From Varroa destructor (Eukaryota; Arthropoda; Arachnida; Mesostigmata; Varroidae), in contig NW_019211456.1 in the NCBI RefSeq assembly GCF_002443255.2, positions 35,837,795-35,901,794 of the forward strand: a stretch of 64,000 bases of DNA, written 5' to 3'. Positions 44,670-56,675 of the stretch are shown here, one piece after another. Made by a program: the position numbers and the translations under genes. A model generated the notes under the pieces. That model saw only the letters and a program-made list of their open reading frames with translations. It ran no database searches and was not told the origin of the DNA. Every line of letters starts with the position of its first letter. Position 1 is the stretch's first letter.

Positions 44670-47600
44670 TCAGCAATATTCTAGTCGACGAAATTGAAAT
44701 GTATTTGTCGAAGTAGTAGTAGTCACAGGTCTTCGTTGCCGAATAAGAGATTAAGGACACATTAGTTTTGTAAGTCGAAGACGTACGTAGTTCTTTGTGC
44801 AGGAGATTTTTAGGCATAAAAGTGGCTAGACCCGACAATGTTTCCCTGTTTTGGAAAAGGGAAAATGACTGTACTCAGTTGGATCTACAGATTGTATTCA
44901 TTATTGCCAAAAGAACGCTACAATTCGTAATTATTAGATTAATCCACGTTAAACAATGAATATTTGCCACAAGTTTATGCTTTGAAAGAAGGAGATTCAG
45001 GTGAGACAAATCCTTTAGTGCAATCAAAGTTGCTATTAGATACCAATAAATACACGAAATTTGTAAAAAAAACAAATCATTTATTCGATTATCGCAATGA
45101 GCTTTCAGCTAAGTCCATCATTCGCTCGTCCGGAAAATACGTAGAAGGATGTGCGCGTTGTTTGTTTGATACTCAAGTGAGAATACAAATTATATTGTAT
45201 AAAATTCGACGAAACAAACCCGTGAAGGGCCATATGCATATGATGACTAGTTGGCCTCTGGTCGTTGATTTTGTCGAAATGACAATGCAACTAGGCCCTA
45301 GGCTCATTACAGTTGCTCATTTGCCCTTCGCGTTTGTGTTCAGGAGGACACCTAGGATCATAACGAGCAGATCCTTTCGTAGAGAGCCAACTAGTCGATA
45401 TAGTTTGATGGTGTACATAGCTTTTGGACGATTTTCATTTCGTTTGTGCGCGGTGGAGGAAGACCGGACGTTGTCACTTCATCTACTGCTGCTCTTCTCT
45501 TGGGAAAAATGACCACTGGATGAATGCGTAGGAGCTTTACAGATGGGCCATGTACAATAAGCGGAGCTTGCTCATTAACTGAACTAGCAGTTTTTCGTTC
45601 TAAGACTGCCCAGATTGAACGAAAAATTTCTTTGCCAAACTGAGAAGCCGCGAAGCAGGCCGGTTTTTCCCCCATTCAGTTCCGCTCTCGGTTCCTTGTG
45701 AATACATTTTCGAAAGAAAGAAGCAGGAAAATTAGATAGTTAAAAATCACACCGATTATCTAAGATTGAAATCGAAATCGACATTGTTGAGCTAACCGTT
45801 GTCGGCCTGTTTCCCTTCATGACTTGTCATAATATAAATTTACCTCACCATCTGAATATATTTACATGTAATGAAAATTTGAGTTGAATGAAAGAGATTA
45901 GTTTTCAAACCGGAATAAAGTTACGTAACTTTTTGAGCATCTTGTGTATAGGTGCACATTCAACAAATAAATCTGTTGCTACCATGATTAAAAAAAAAAG
46001 AGTAGACAACATACCCAACATGTATACGCTACCTACTTCGGGTCATCAGGTCCTGTCCTGTGTGTGCTACTAAGTGGATGCAATATTTAATATGTTTGTT
46101 TGAATCAGATAGATATCCTGCGTTTTTCGTTCTGTTTTGGCGCAAAGCACTGTCTCAATAGAGTTTGCTTGAACGATTAGAGCTGGGTTTAGCTTGTTTA
46201 CAATCCAGTAGTCTTATTCATTTATATTTGATTGAGAAAGCCCAGGCGACTTACCTGCAGTATCGAAAAATGATTAAACGCTACCTGCTTCGCTTTGAGA
46301 TTATGCGCTGGAAACTATTCTTCTGTAAACGGAAACCAAGCGTGTTGTACGCGATCATAGCCCACCTACACAATTGGGTACTGGATTTCATTAAACTCTT
46401 CCCGAGTCAGTTTAATGTCGCAACAAAAACGTTCTACACAACAACTCCTACATACATTCACGCGGCAGCCATGTCTGCCGTTCTTTTCCGCTGCAGAGAG
46501 ATTTTTACGCGCAAATGTCAATTGTACGTATGCACAAATACGAAATTATCGTCTCGTTTAATCATGGCCAACATAATTCTTACCTCTATATGAATGAGAA
46601 TCAACCAGGGGAATGCGTCGAAAAGCGACCGTTTTAAACACCTGTTGACCACAATTAGATCAGGTAATTCTAGCGAGAAAAATTGAAATATCCATGTTAG
46701 GAGACAGTGGCTGACCGGTTAGTTGAGAAATGTCCGATGAACATCGGATCGAACTATTATCACTTGCAGCTATAATAGAAACTAATGCTCGATAAATGCT
46801 TCGCCTAAAGCAATAGTTCTATGAGTATGATAGGACGTCGTTTAATGAAAAAAAGAGCATCTATGTATGTCACAACTCCCGCTGAGATAACGTAAGTCGA
46901 TAAGTCCAGGACCAAAGCTGTTTTACGAGAACCATATTAACGAGAAAAACAGAAAGGCCTATAATTGCCTATGTATAGCGACCCTCAATGATATATTGAC
47001 ATCGTTCAACGGACTATTGCTTCCTGCTTCAACTGAAGCTACGTACGTGTTGTTGAAATCATAATCGCGAACTGCCGATGTTGTTCGAAACAGGATAAGG
47101 TGGAAGCCTTTTCAAGGTGTAAGAAAAAAAACACTGATTCACACAAGTCAAACTTGCAGGGACTAGTACACTATGACCATGCAAAACTAATTACACATGG
47201 ATGGACAAGGACAAATGGTTGTGGGAATCGATAAATATTACAGCCAAACAATGTCAATGGAATGACTAATATTCAAGATGATTGAGAAATGGCTGGTAAG
47301 CTTGCATGTGTTCTCAATTATGCGCGCGTATAGCGGAAGTATCAGTCGTTTAGTCGCCTGAGCTCTCAACATACGACGGTGACTTGATGTCAAAAGCTCA
47401 AATAATTTTCTCTCATCTGAAGGCTGAACGCAGGACTGCATATTTGCTCATGGTACCTGTCTCACACCGCCACAGTCAACAGTCGATTAGGACAGCATAA
47501 AGCGATCTATATCTGAATGCCGGTTTTAGCTTTCAGCCAAACGAGCTATTTGTGAAATGTGGGTGCACCGGAGTATATACAATCGAAAATACAACAGAGT

Positions 47601-50600
47601 GTTCCATACTGGACAAAACTTCAGCTCAAGGTATCAGCACAGTTTAATTTCTAATTTTTATAATTAGAAACCGAGCATTGAGACATTAACTTTGCATAAA
47701 CTGTGTAATGTGTCACCTGTATGTCCTTAATTTGTTATTATCGTTCATCACTTTCTACTGTTACTGATTTGTAGGTCTGACACACGCACTTCTTGTCCTG
47801 CGGTGCTACTTTAAAGCGAAATCTGGATTTAAGTTGTGCGAAGCAATGGAATCGCGATCTAGCTTGTTTGAAAATATATATATACCATACGTATGGCTAC
47901 TGTGAAGTAAGAATATAATGCGAAAAATAATTAAAATACCTGTGCCTTCCTATCTTAATAGGTAGGTTCATTGATGTGTCCTACTTCCACACTTCCCATT
48001 TTGACGGTTTAGCTCTGTTTATATGTTACTTCAAATGATTGTACAGAAGTAGGGTTATTTTAAACATATAGGAGATGCGATAGCTAGTATTTGACAGAAG
48101 TTTGATAGGTTTTGATATTTTTTCCATATATGCAATTTACGAAATACAAGATCTACTGGAGCCTGGCAGGCTTCAATTGCCTTGGCATTATTCAGTTATA
48201 AGATATATATACACTTTGTATATGTGGATTATACATAGCTTTTATGATACCGAAATTTAGATATGTACCGTTGAGTAGGACGAATTCAGTATACCTCAAT
48301 ATTATATGCCTGTTTACCGCTATGTACTAAGAAATATACGTTTAACCTTTCTTTTCCTACATAATTATGGCGTTTTATTCTAGAAAGTGTTGTGACTTCC
48401 ATGCCAACCAACTGGGTGGCTTGAAGATTTTTTTCATCCCACGCCTGCCTCTCGACCTTCACTTGCGATATATTGAGTCATTCCGAATTTAAACCGTGAG
48501 CTATTACTACGAGGGTCATTCAGGGAAGGCCCATGCATAACTGGGTTTGCTTCAGGCATATACAATTGGCGACGTTAACTCGTTCTACATTTCTAGGCAT
48601 TAATCAACCTTTTTCTGGGTCTATAGAAGTTTATTCATTGTCGACTGGGTACAGAAGACACGTTGAGCAGAGGATAAAATCTATCCGCAAAGGTTAAAGC
48701 ATCTCGAACGATTGATCACTTTGAATCGAGATAACTTGCAGACTATTCCATAATTAAGAATCAACACCAGACAAAGTTTTACTCGAAATCACGGAGTCAT
48801 TTCAGCTTACGGTACATTGAGAGTATCCCTTACCGACACTATCGACAGCTGATAGCGAAGCCATACGGAAAAAGTTAAGTATGTGACATGTAATTAGCCA
48901 GATACAAAGTGTTATCGTTACGTTACATCAAAGCAACAGTTTTTGTATTTTACATTTTGCATTATGCATTTGATACTATTATGTAGAATTAGGCGATCGA
49001 CAGTACCATATACAAACATACCTTTGCAACATGTGGAAAACACCGATTTTGCAACGATTTCCTTGGGCCCGACTGAATTGAATGACTTCAATGTGATAAT
49101 CATTGAAGCTAAGATATTGTCAGTTTGTCAGTCTCGCGTCATGCATCGTATTTAAATTAGTAATCCGTGTGCTAATGTTATTGCGGTCCTAATTCAAGTA
49201 AATGTTTGATGGTATCCCGTATAGGTTGTGGTAACAATTTATTAATTTCAAATAGAGAAACCAGCGTTTGTTGTTTTTGAAATAAATTCGCCTGCCCACT
49301 TCTTCTATTTATCACATTTGCCGCGACAATGGGGGTAGTACCGACCAAGATTTGAAACAAATCGATGAGCAAAAATGACTGGTTCGGGTGAAACGCATTA
49401 AGTGTAGATTTGACGTATTCTAAATCGATTTGAAGCTTCGCGAATCAGTACAATATTTGAAAAATTTCCGTTTAACATCGCTATAAAAACTCATCATAAC
49501 ATACTTCATATATAACATATAAAAACACATCATAACAGAGTTACGGTGATCCGACAAAATCCGTAAAATTTACTCGTTATAGACACAGTAAGACCCCAGA
49601 GGCATCACGACAAAGGCATTCGAAGCATTTCTATCATAATACAGTCGTTATGTTCGTTAGATTCTGCCCCTTAATTGTACGGAGGACAGTATATACAAGT
49701 GAAAACGAAAACATTGAACGGCAATACCGCTTTGCGATATTAAGCATTATTAGTATTTATTTTGTTTTTATAATATATGATTCAATGGATAAGATTGTGT
49801 TATAGCGGGAAAATTCAAAATTCAGCGCTAGTCCTGTTGAGCCCTTTGAATATCCTTTATGAGTTGTGTGTGATCATCTACTATGTGACAAAGATCGAAA
49901 AGTCCATCTATATCTCACTATTGCAGACAAAATTTCTGAGCAAGAATATATGTAAATGGTTAGAAAAAATATATATTAACGAAAACACTTAAAATCCAAA
50001 CTTTCGTTTTCATTGACTACTTTTGGTGCAGTGTCTCAGTCATAAATACAGCATGGCATTTGTAGCATTTTACCCCTCAAACTACAGTTTCTATTGTCAT
50101 TTCTGCCGCGTCTTCGGTGTATCAACTTGGGTGCATCCACCTTTACGTTAACGTCGCCATGATGGCGCTGTTTCAAACTCTCATGGCTACTGTTCTACCT
50201 GCCTGTTCCATTAGATACAAATAAGTTAGTTGTAACTTATGGCAACCTAATTTAAAGAAATTTGTATTCGTGAGCCGACCGTTGATATGGCTGTGTTCAC
50301 CAGCGAACGAAATAGGCTGAACCGGAGCTTCCGGAGCTGCACTTCGTAATTTTGATTCTTTATGTGTGGAAATGGCGAAGGGTGAAGGTGTATCAGTAGC
50401 AAACTATAGACTAACACGATCTAACGTACTCCCACTCAGTATAGCATACGTGCAGTTTCTAGAAGTAATCAGCTCGGCAGTGTAGGTATTCTTTTTGCTG
50501 GTTTCAGGCGACGCTCACTTGTTTTCAGCCGTAAACTTATTCCATACACAGCCATAGGAGAACTAAGGAACTTATTGATGACGTTTGCACCGTACCTGCG

Positions 50601-51882
50601 ACGTGTCTAGCACTGCCCAGACGACTTCACATACCCGACTACGCGACTTACGATTGAATTTTTAAGGACTCTTATAGGCAACGATGCGTACTTTTTTTGT
50701 GTGCATACACTTTATATGTACTGCTGCTATTGCGTCGTAGGGAAAAACATTCTGCTTGACAAGCACAATGTATTCGCTAGACGCCTCTTTCCTTATTACT
50801 GACTGTAGCTGTGGCTGCTGCAACGGTGTAAGACATTGCGAAGTATTATGTGGAATATAGATAGAAGACTATAAATGGTTGCAGCAATGCGATGGCGAAG
50901 ACAAAATAAGGGAACACAAGCTTTATTTCTTGGTATCCCTGCCGGGTTTCTTTCTGCATCTCTGTTCAAACATCGGTAGCTGTCCCGATAACAATGGCGG
51001 GTCAGAAACACTTATGTGCGCTTACGCTACTCGGATAGAATGACTTTTCCGCAGAAGAAATGCATTGGCGTCACATTGCGCAGTTCTGGTTAAGTAATAA
51101 GCGGCCAGACGCCTGTCGAGGTGTTGACATCGTGCCATGGATGTAGAGCCATCATGAAAGCTTGGTGTTGGTGTGACTTTTGTCATTCCATAACTTACGG
51201 CTATTCGATATTGTGCGTTCACGGATCTTCGAAATGCTTTCTACGATGTTTTTGAATACTCACTCATGTTGGTTATTGCTGATAAGCGCGCGATTTGGTA
51301 CAAGACCGGGTAGGTAAATTGGGTTGAGGTCTACTCTGTAGCAAAAGGAGATCAGTTAAAGGAATTTACTTGACCATTTGTTTTTTAGGATTTATTGGGA
51401 AACTGTGACTGGCTTATAATTTTGTTGCGGTATGCCTGGGACGATATGAGGTCAACGTTTATTCCGGAGGAAAAATTAAAATAGAAAGAAATTTAGCCGC
51501 ACGTTTAATGCAACACTTAGTGGAACACGGTACTCTGTATATCGATTTAGGGTACTAAACTACTAGAGTTGTCCAAGGCCGAAGTCATAATTTCAATATT
51601 TGGTTTAGCTTCGCAAGTTGAGTTGCAAGGTAAACATGTCAAAATGAAGAACGGGTTCGCCTTTTTTTAATTGTGTGAAATAGATTAATCTGCGACTTTG
51701 CATCGTATACAACCAAGCAACCACAGGCGTATATTCGCACCTTCCATTATATAAAAGACTATTACACACACAAGGCACAAAGAAGCGAGCTCATTCTTTA
51801 TTTCGATACGAACTTACGAAGCCGACCCCAATATTGAAATGATGATTTCGATACTGGCCTTCGCTAGTAACAGTGGTAGTAG

Positions 51883-51916
51883 TATATGTATATATTATAT
51901 ATATATATATATATAT
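51883..51916. repeat. (TA)n-rich microsatellite, tail of SINE-like copy
   Basis: Slightly interrupted TA run of about 34 bp. On the minus strand it directly follows the tRNA-like head at 51917-51998, so it may be that element's simple-repeat tail. Confidence 0.75.
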
Positions 51917-51998
51917 GTTCGATTATGTTTTAGTTTGAGGTTAGCAGTCTGAAAGATTAGCAGACAAATACGTTATCCACTAAGTTATCATCACGGGG
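51917..51998 (-). mobile_element. Diverged tRNA-derived SINE head (copy A)
   Basis: On the minus strand it begins CCCGTGAT, then an A-box-like TAACTTAGTGG (51977-51987), then GATAACGT, then a CTGCTAATC anticodon-arm-like piece. It shares these in the same order and spacing with copy B at 53660-53736. The B box is degraded. A TA repeat follows at its 3' side. It is too degenerate to be a working tRNA. Confidence 0.6.
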
Positions 51999-53659
51999 AT
52001 TTCTCTATACCTCGATTGTTTCATTTTTTTACCACAGATCTACGTCAGTATCAGTAGCATTCAAGAAACTTCTTGAAGTTTAAAGCTGTACCACAATAGG
52101 TACATTTATTTTTACTTGTTTTTAACACTTGTGAAACTATTTTTGAGGTGTTTTATTCGACTCTAATTTGTGCGTATTTGTCTTCTTACTTGAGTCATAA
52201 AGTTATTAGATACAAATGCAACGTTGGCAATAATGTTCATACAACAGGAGCAATTTTGCCAAAGCAACAAAAAAAATTCAATACAAATGTTCACAACTCG
52301 ACATTTTTAAAAGCTTCATTTGTGTTTCTAACGATCTTGATTTGAAGATTCATCGCAGAATTAACTCTCGCTTATAATTCATACCCGCTTAGCACCGTAT
52401 AGGTCAAACCAGCATGACTAACTAGGATCGCAAGTTATATTGCATACGTTTGTGTTGATAGCACCACCGATCGATTGTTTAGAACATGCGCCGAGTGATA
52501 AATTTCTTACAAAATAATACCGGTGATGTTGCAAGGTTTCATCTGTCATTTTAGCATAGTCGAAGGCAAATGCCAAATTGGCGGGAAATAAGCGCCTCAC
52601 GCCTGAGCTTACTTCATTGAATCCAGAATTCGCTGTTGAGTCGGCGTTGAACGAGCAGGCGCCAGCAGACGATACCACTGAGGATAAACATTTTATGTGG
52701 CCATGTCACTGCCAAAGTTACTCTTGCCCGCGCCGAAATGCTTTTGGACTATTTATATTGGATCCTTATCGATCTATGGTAAAGAATTCGTCGTCACATC
52801 GTTTCTAGGCAAACACGAGCACAGGCTCAGGAGGTGAGTTTGTTGTTATTGTTGTTGCTCAACGATATATTACATGTCTATAACAATATTAACGATTCGC
52901 GCGTACGACCTTTAAATAATTCGACACAGGCTTCGAGGGCGATGGTGATGCGCAGACATTGACCCATATGCCATCGATTATTGACACTGAAAGCGACTGA
53001 CAGCTATTAGCTATAAAGATATTTGATATCGTAGAAATGAGCTCACACAAGTTTCTTTTTATATCAGATATTAGTAGAGGTTGTAAGAAAGAGGCGGAAG
53101 GGGGAGAGGGGTACGAGATGTAATAAAAACTGTAGTAGCCCCAGGGAAACATGTAATAGCCTAGCAGCGATATTCCTATTAAGCGTTGCGAGTCATTCGA
53201 TGGTGACACATATTCGAGCGTCCGGAAGGGAGGAATAGAACAATAATGCGAACCGGCTGTTGCTAATGCCGAAGGATGCGACGCTCGAAACGTATATGTA
53301 ACCCAGACTGGCCTGAGTGACTATAATGCGCATTTCTGAGTGCGTTGCCATGGTCACCATGGCCATGCGGCTTCCGCTGGTTCGAATTCGTTTTAACGGT
53401 AGCAAATCGTTACGATGTAATATTATTATCGTGCCGCTTTGTAACCCAAATAGATTTGACAAAACTTATCTAATGTAATGCCTAACGGCTTAAGGGACGT
53501 AAAAAGTATACAACGTCTGTGAGGAGATGAAGAATCTAGAAGCACTAGAAGACAAAATAGGAAGTTTCATAGCACACAAAATGTGTCGGGTTTTATTTTC
53601 GGCACTGCCGTTGGCCATTTTATTAGACGGCCAGCTCCCAGCACGGAACGAACTGTGTT

Positions 53660-53736
53660 TATGTTCGGATTAGAACCCAAATAACGTGTCCGTCAGATTA
53701 GCAGAAAAGAACGTTATCCACAGAGCTATCACGGGC
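53660..53736 (-). mobile_element. tRNA-Ser(GCU)-like SINE head or tRNA pseudogene (copy B)
   Basis: Minus strand: A-box-like TAGCTCTGTGG (53718-53728; consensus TRGCNNARNGG with one mismatch), a CTGCTAATC anticodon-loop-like segment (53696-53704, GCT in anticodon position as in tRNA-Ser), and B-box-like GGTTCTAATCC (53667-53677; one mismatch to GGTTCRANTCC). Acceptor-stem pairing is not convincing, so this is more likely a SINE promoter head than a functional tRNA. Confidence 0.62.
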
Positions 53737-56654
53737 AGCCTGTGAAACACGGCAACCCTAAGTACTCTGTTCCGTATTGATCCTACATTGAAACCCATCC
53801 AGCATTTAATAGGAGCCGAAAGCTGCATAAAAGGAATCAATAGTAACCAAATGGCTGTCAGTCTCCGTCATTGAGATAAGTTATGCTGATACAAAGAGGC
53901 TGTGTATTTTAGTTCAAAATTTAGCGCCATTGATCATTTCGAATATGCAGATACTAACTGATCACTAATAGATAATATGCCAACTACAGCGACCCTCCGC
54001 CCCGATCCTGTCGCCTTGAAAATATTGAGAGATCTAAACTAGTGCCAAAAAAATTCGGTAAATGATAATGTTCATTGTACATTAAACCGCTGATAATTAG
54101 AATCTACATACAAGGTGCAAATAGAAATCCAATAAAAGTGAATTTATGATTGGCCTGGAATACTCCTCTGTTACTGGAATACTGCTGTTTTACCTAACGT
54201 GTATCGGAAATATCGTGGATTCTGAACCGTTTTCATAAGAGATACGAGCAACACTCACTCTTCGTTGGATATATATTAAACGTGATAAAATCTATCCTAT
54301 AAGGTCTATACAACACAGTTTTGTACCGAACCATCATTACTGTGTACCATCGTACTAAATACCTATCTTGTTCGCTGTTTAAGGTAATGGCACTCCACCA
54401 ATTATATATGGACCATATCCACTATTTATTTTTGTTATGGTCATCGTTATTGTTATGTTTTTAATTATTAATTGTCATGTGCAATTTCGTATCGGTTAAT
54501 CTTGTTATTATAGACAGAATGTTCTTGTACCCAGCTGTAGTATAACATATGAACAACATGCAGTCTTCTCGTGAGTAATACTTTTATTAATTTAATATGT
54601 GCTATCTCGATGGGTATGTTATGTTGATGCATTTAGTTTTTCCGGCTGGGTTCATCTTGTCGGCAATATCGATATCATCTGCGTATGACATCGGCTTGTA
54701 TAGTTCCGCCGTATACGCTCAAGATCCTGCTAGACATTACCGAGTGAGTGGTATTGGGGTTAACCTATGCGACGTAATAACGAGGTTCCGCGGCTATCCC
54801 ATAACGGTTGGCCTGCGCTGACGGGTGTACAGTCGATTCAGCCGCTGCTCCAGGCCCGCCCCCTTTTATTAGCACCGCAGAGGATCGGTCGCGAAAGGCA
54901 TTCTTCAACCGATTATGTCCTACCCCGGATTTTTCATGGTTGTGCTATTTAGAGTATCTATCCTGTCTCTCCATAATCTCTATTCGATATCCCATTAGCC
55001 CGTATTCTCTCCTTCTGTTTTGGCCTTCTTCCATTTGCGCTTGCATAAGAGCTCTTTTCTGTAGCTCTCCGAACATGTGTTTTAATTCTACTCTATGCAG
55101 TTCAATAGTTCATTTATTGTCGCACGTGTGCGATGCGACTGAAAATACATCCGTAAATGTTGCCGAGACGTAGGTCGGACGAATGGCAATAGCTGGCGTT
55201 CAGAGGCAGTAGCCCTTGTTAATGGAAGGTGGAAAAGAAAGGGGATCGAGTGTTCATCCTCGTTTAATTGAGTCATCTTACGAGGTTCGAAGGCATACGA
55301 GAACTGTCTTTAAAAAAATTTTTATCAGCAGCGCAAGCGTTTCGAAAAAATGTCAATTATGATTTGAGATGTATTCATCTCAAATGTGGGGTACGATACA
55401 GTTGTATTATAGGGGCTGACAACATTTGTGTAAGATAATTAGTGTGTCGCAAAACATATTTTGGTTCAGGTTTTGCCCATGTGTACGTATATACTGGTGG
55501 TACTAATATGAGTAGTAACAATTGCTGCGTCGGATCAAACAAGCTTAGACGAAATATCTCGCACCAAGTTTTGGGAACTATTCTCATATAAAATGCAAGG
55601 TGTATTCTAGCTGGCGCCGAGTTTGGCCAATGCGTGTTTCTGCATCAATTTGTAATTTTTTAATATCTAGCGATTTGAGTAAAGATCGTTAGCGATCACA
55701 GAACATGATGTATAACAATATATATATGATCAATTACATAAATAACGAGTGCGTACCGTCTAGGTCGTAGTAGTAGTGCTTGTGAATTCCGTACACACAT
55801 CGCTCACTTTGAACCGAAACCAGTTGTGTATTTACAACGAAGAACATAAATCGCTGGGGCCTAAAAATATACACAAGCGATTATGAGTGTTATACGCGAC
55901 TATTCAAGAGGATCTCCAACAATACGTATTACTGAGTAAAAGTCGGTATTGCAGGTACCTTGAAGCCTTATTCATCTATCGAAGCGCTATACATGTATCT
56001 TGTCCTGGCCGGCTGTTTAGTCTGGTAGGTTTAACATTGCCTTAAGTGGCAACACATTCAAGCTGGACGCGTCGAAAACAAAATAAGCCATTCGTAGAAA
56101 TATATTCACATGCTTTTTCTCGACGTAAGGCAGAACGTGCATTCGGCTGATCCAGAAACATTGGTCGGCACAATTTTCGTTTTGATAGAGCATCTTGATG
56201 CTTAGTATTTTTTTTACAAACACATGTACGGGCTATAATTACTATCTACATAATCATATATTGGTAAGTTGCGTCAATGCATCAATAATTACACCGTCCT
56301 TTGTGGTATTTATTAACTATTAGATAAGTGGTAACAATCTGCGTCATTGCGCTATCACTGTCGACCGAACGCATTTTAATAGTGATACGAATAATAATTT
56401 TAGGAGTTAAATTACGTACCGTTAAATCCAAGTACGTGAACCAACCAGACCTAGATAACTATGGTTAGACCTGGTGGCAACACATTTAATATATAATTGA
56501 TAATATCTTATTAATCATAATTTTTTTGGCATAACAAAATTTAATATTTACATGTTATAGGTGTTCTATAGACGTCCTTCTTAGGACGAAAGACCCTAGG
56601 ACAAAGGGTATTTTTGAAACCAAGTAGGCTCAGTTTGAAGCCGAAGCAGTAGTT

Positions 56655-56675
56655 GGTATTATTATTATTATTATT
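56655..56675. repeat. (ATT)n trinucleotide repeat
   Basis: About seven ATT units between GCCGAAGCAGTAG and TTTCGGTACTGG. Similar wording (GCCGACCCC...TTTCGATACTGG) occurs near 51820-51860, hinting at a shared older repeat. Confidence 0.75.

Noticed and set aside
44964..45512. 182-codon plus-strand open frame
   Set aside because: No recognisable domain, no splice-bounded structure, and mixed composition typical of a chance frame. Transposase and reverse-transcriptase motifs were looked for and not seen.
45391..45675. 94-codon minus-strand open frame
   Set aside because: Looks mildly protein-like but lacks any motif or partner exon, and overlaps the other chance frame.
46165..46593. 142-codon plus-strand open frame, Leu/Lys/Arg-rich
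   Set aside because: No family recognised, no supportive splice or promoter context, and it does not begin with ATG; it begins with TTG.
46705..46765. tRNA-like wording GTGGCTGACCGGTTAG followed by GGATCGAAC
   Set aside because: Spacing and stem pairing fail for both a tRNA and the SINE head found at 53660.
52560..52700. CG-richer frame (LTPELTSLNPEFAVESALNE) as a possible exon
   Set aside because: Both strands are open, neither resembles a known protein, and no clean acceptor and donor pair bounds it.
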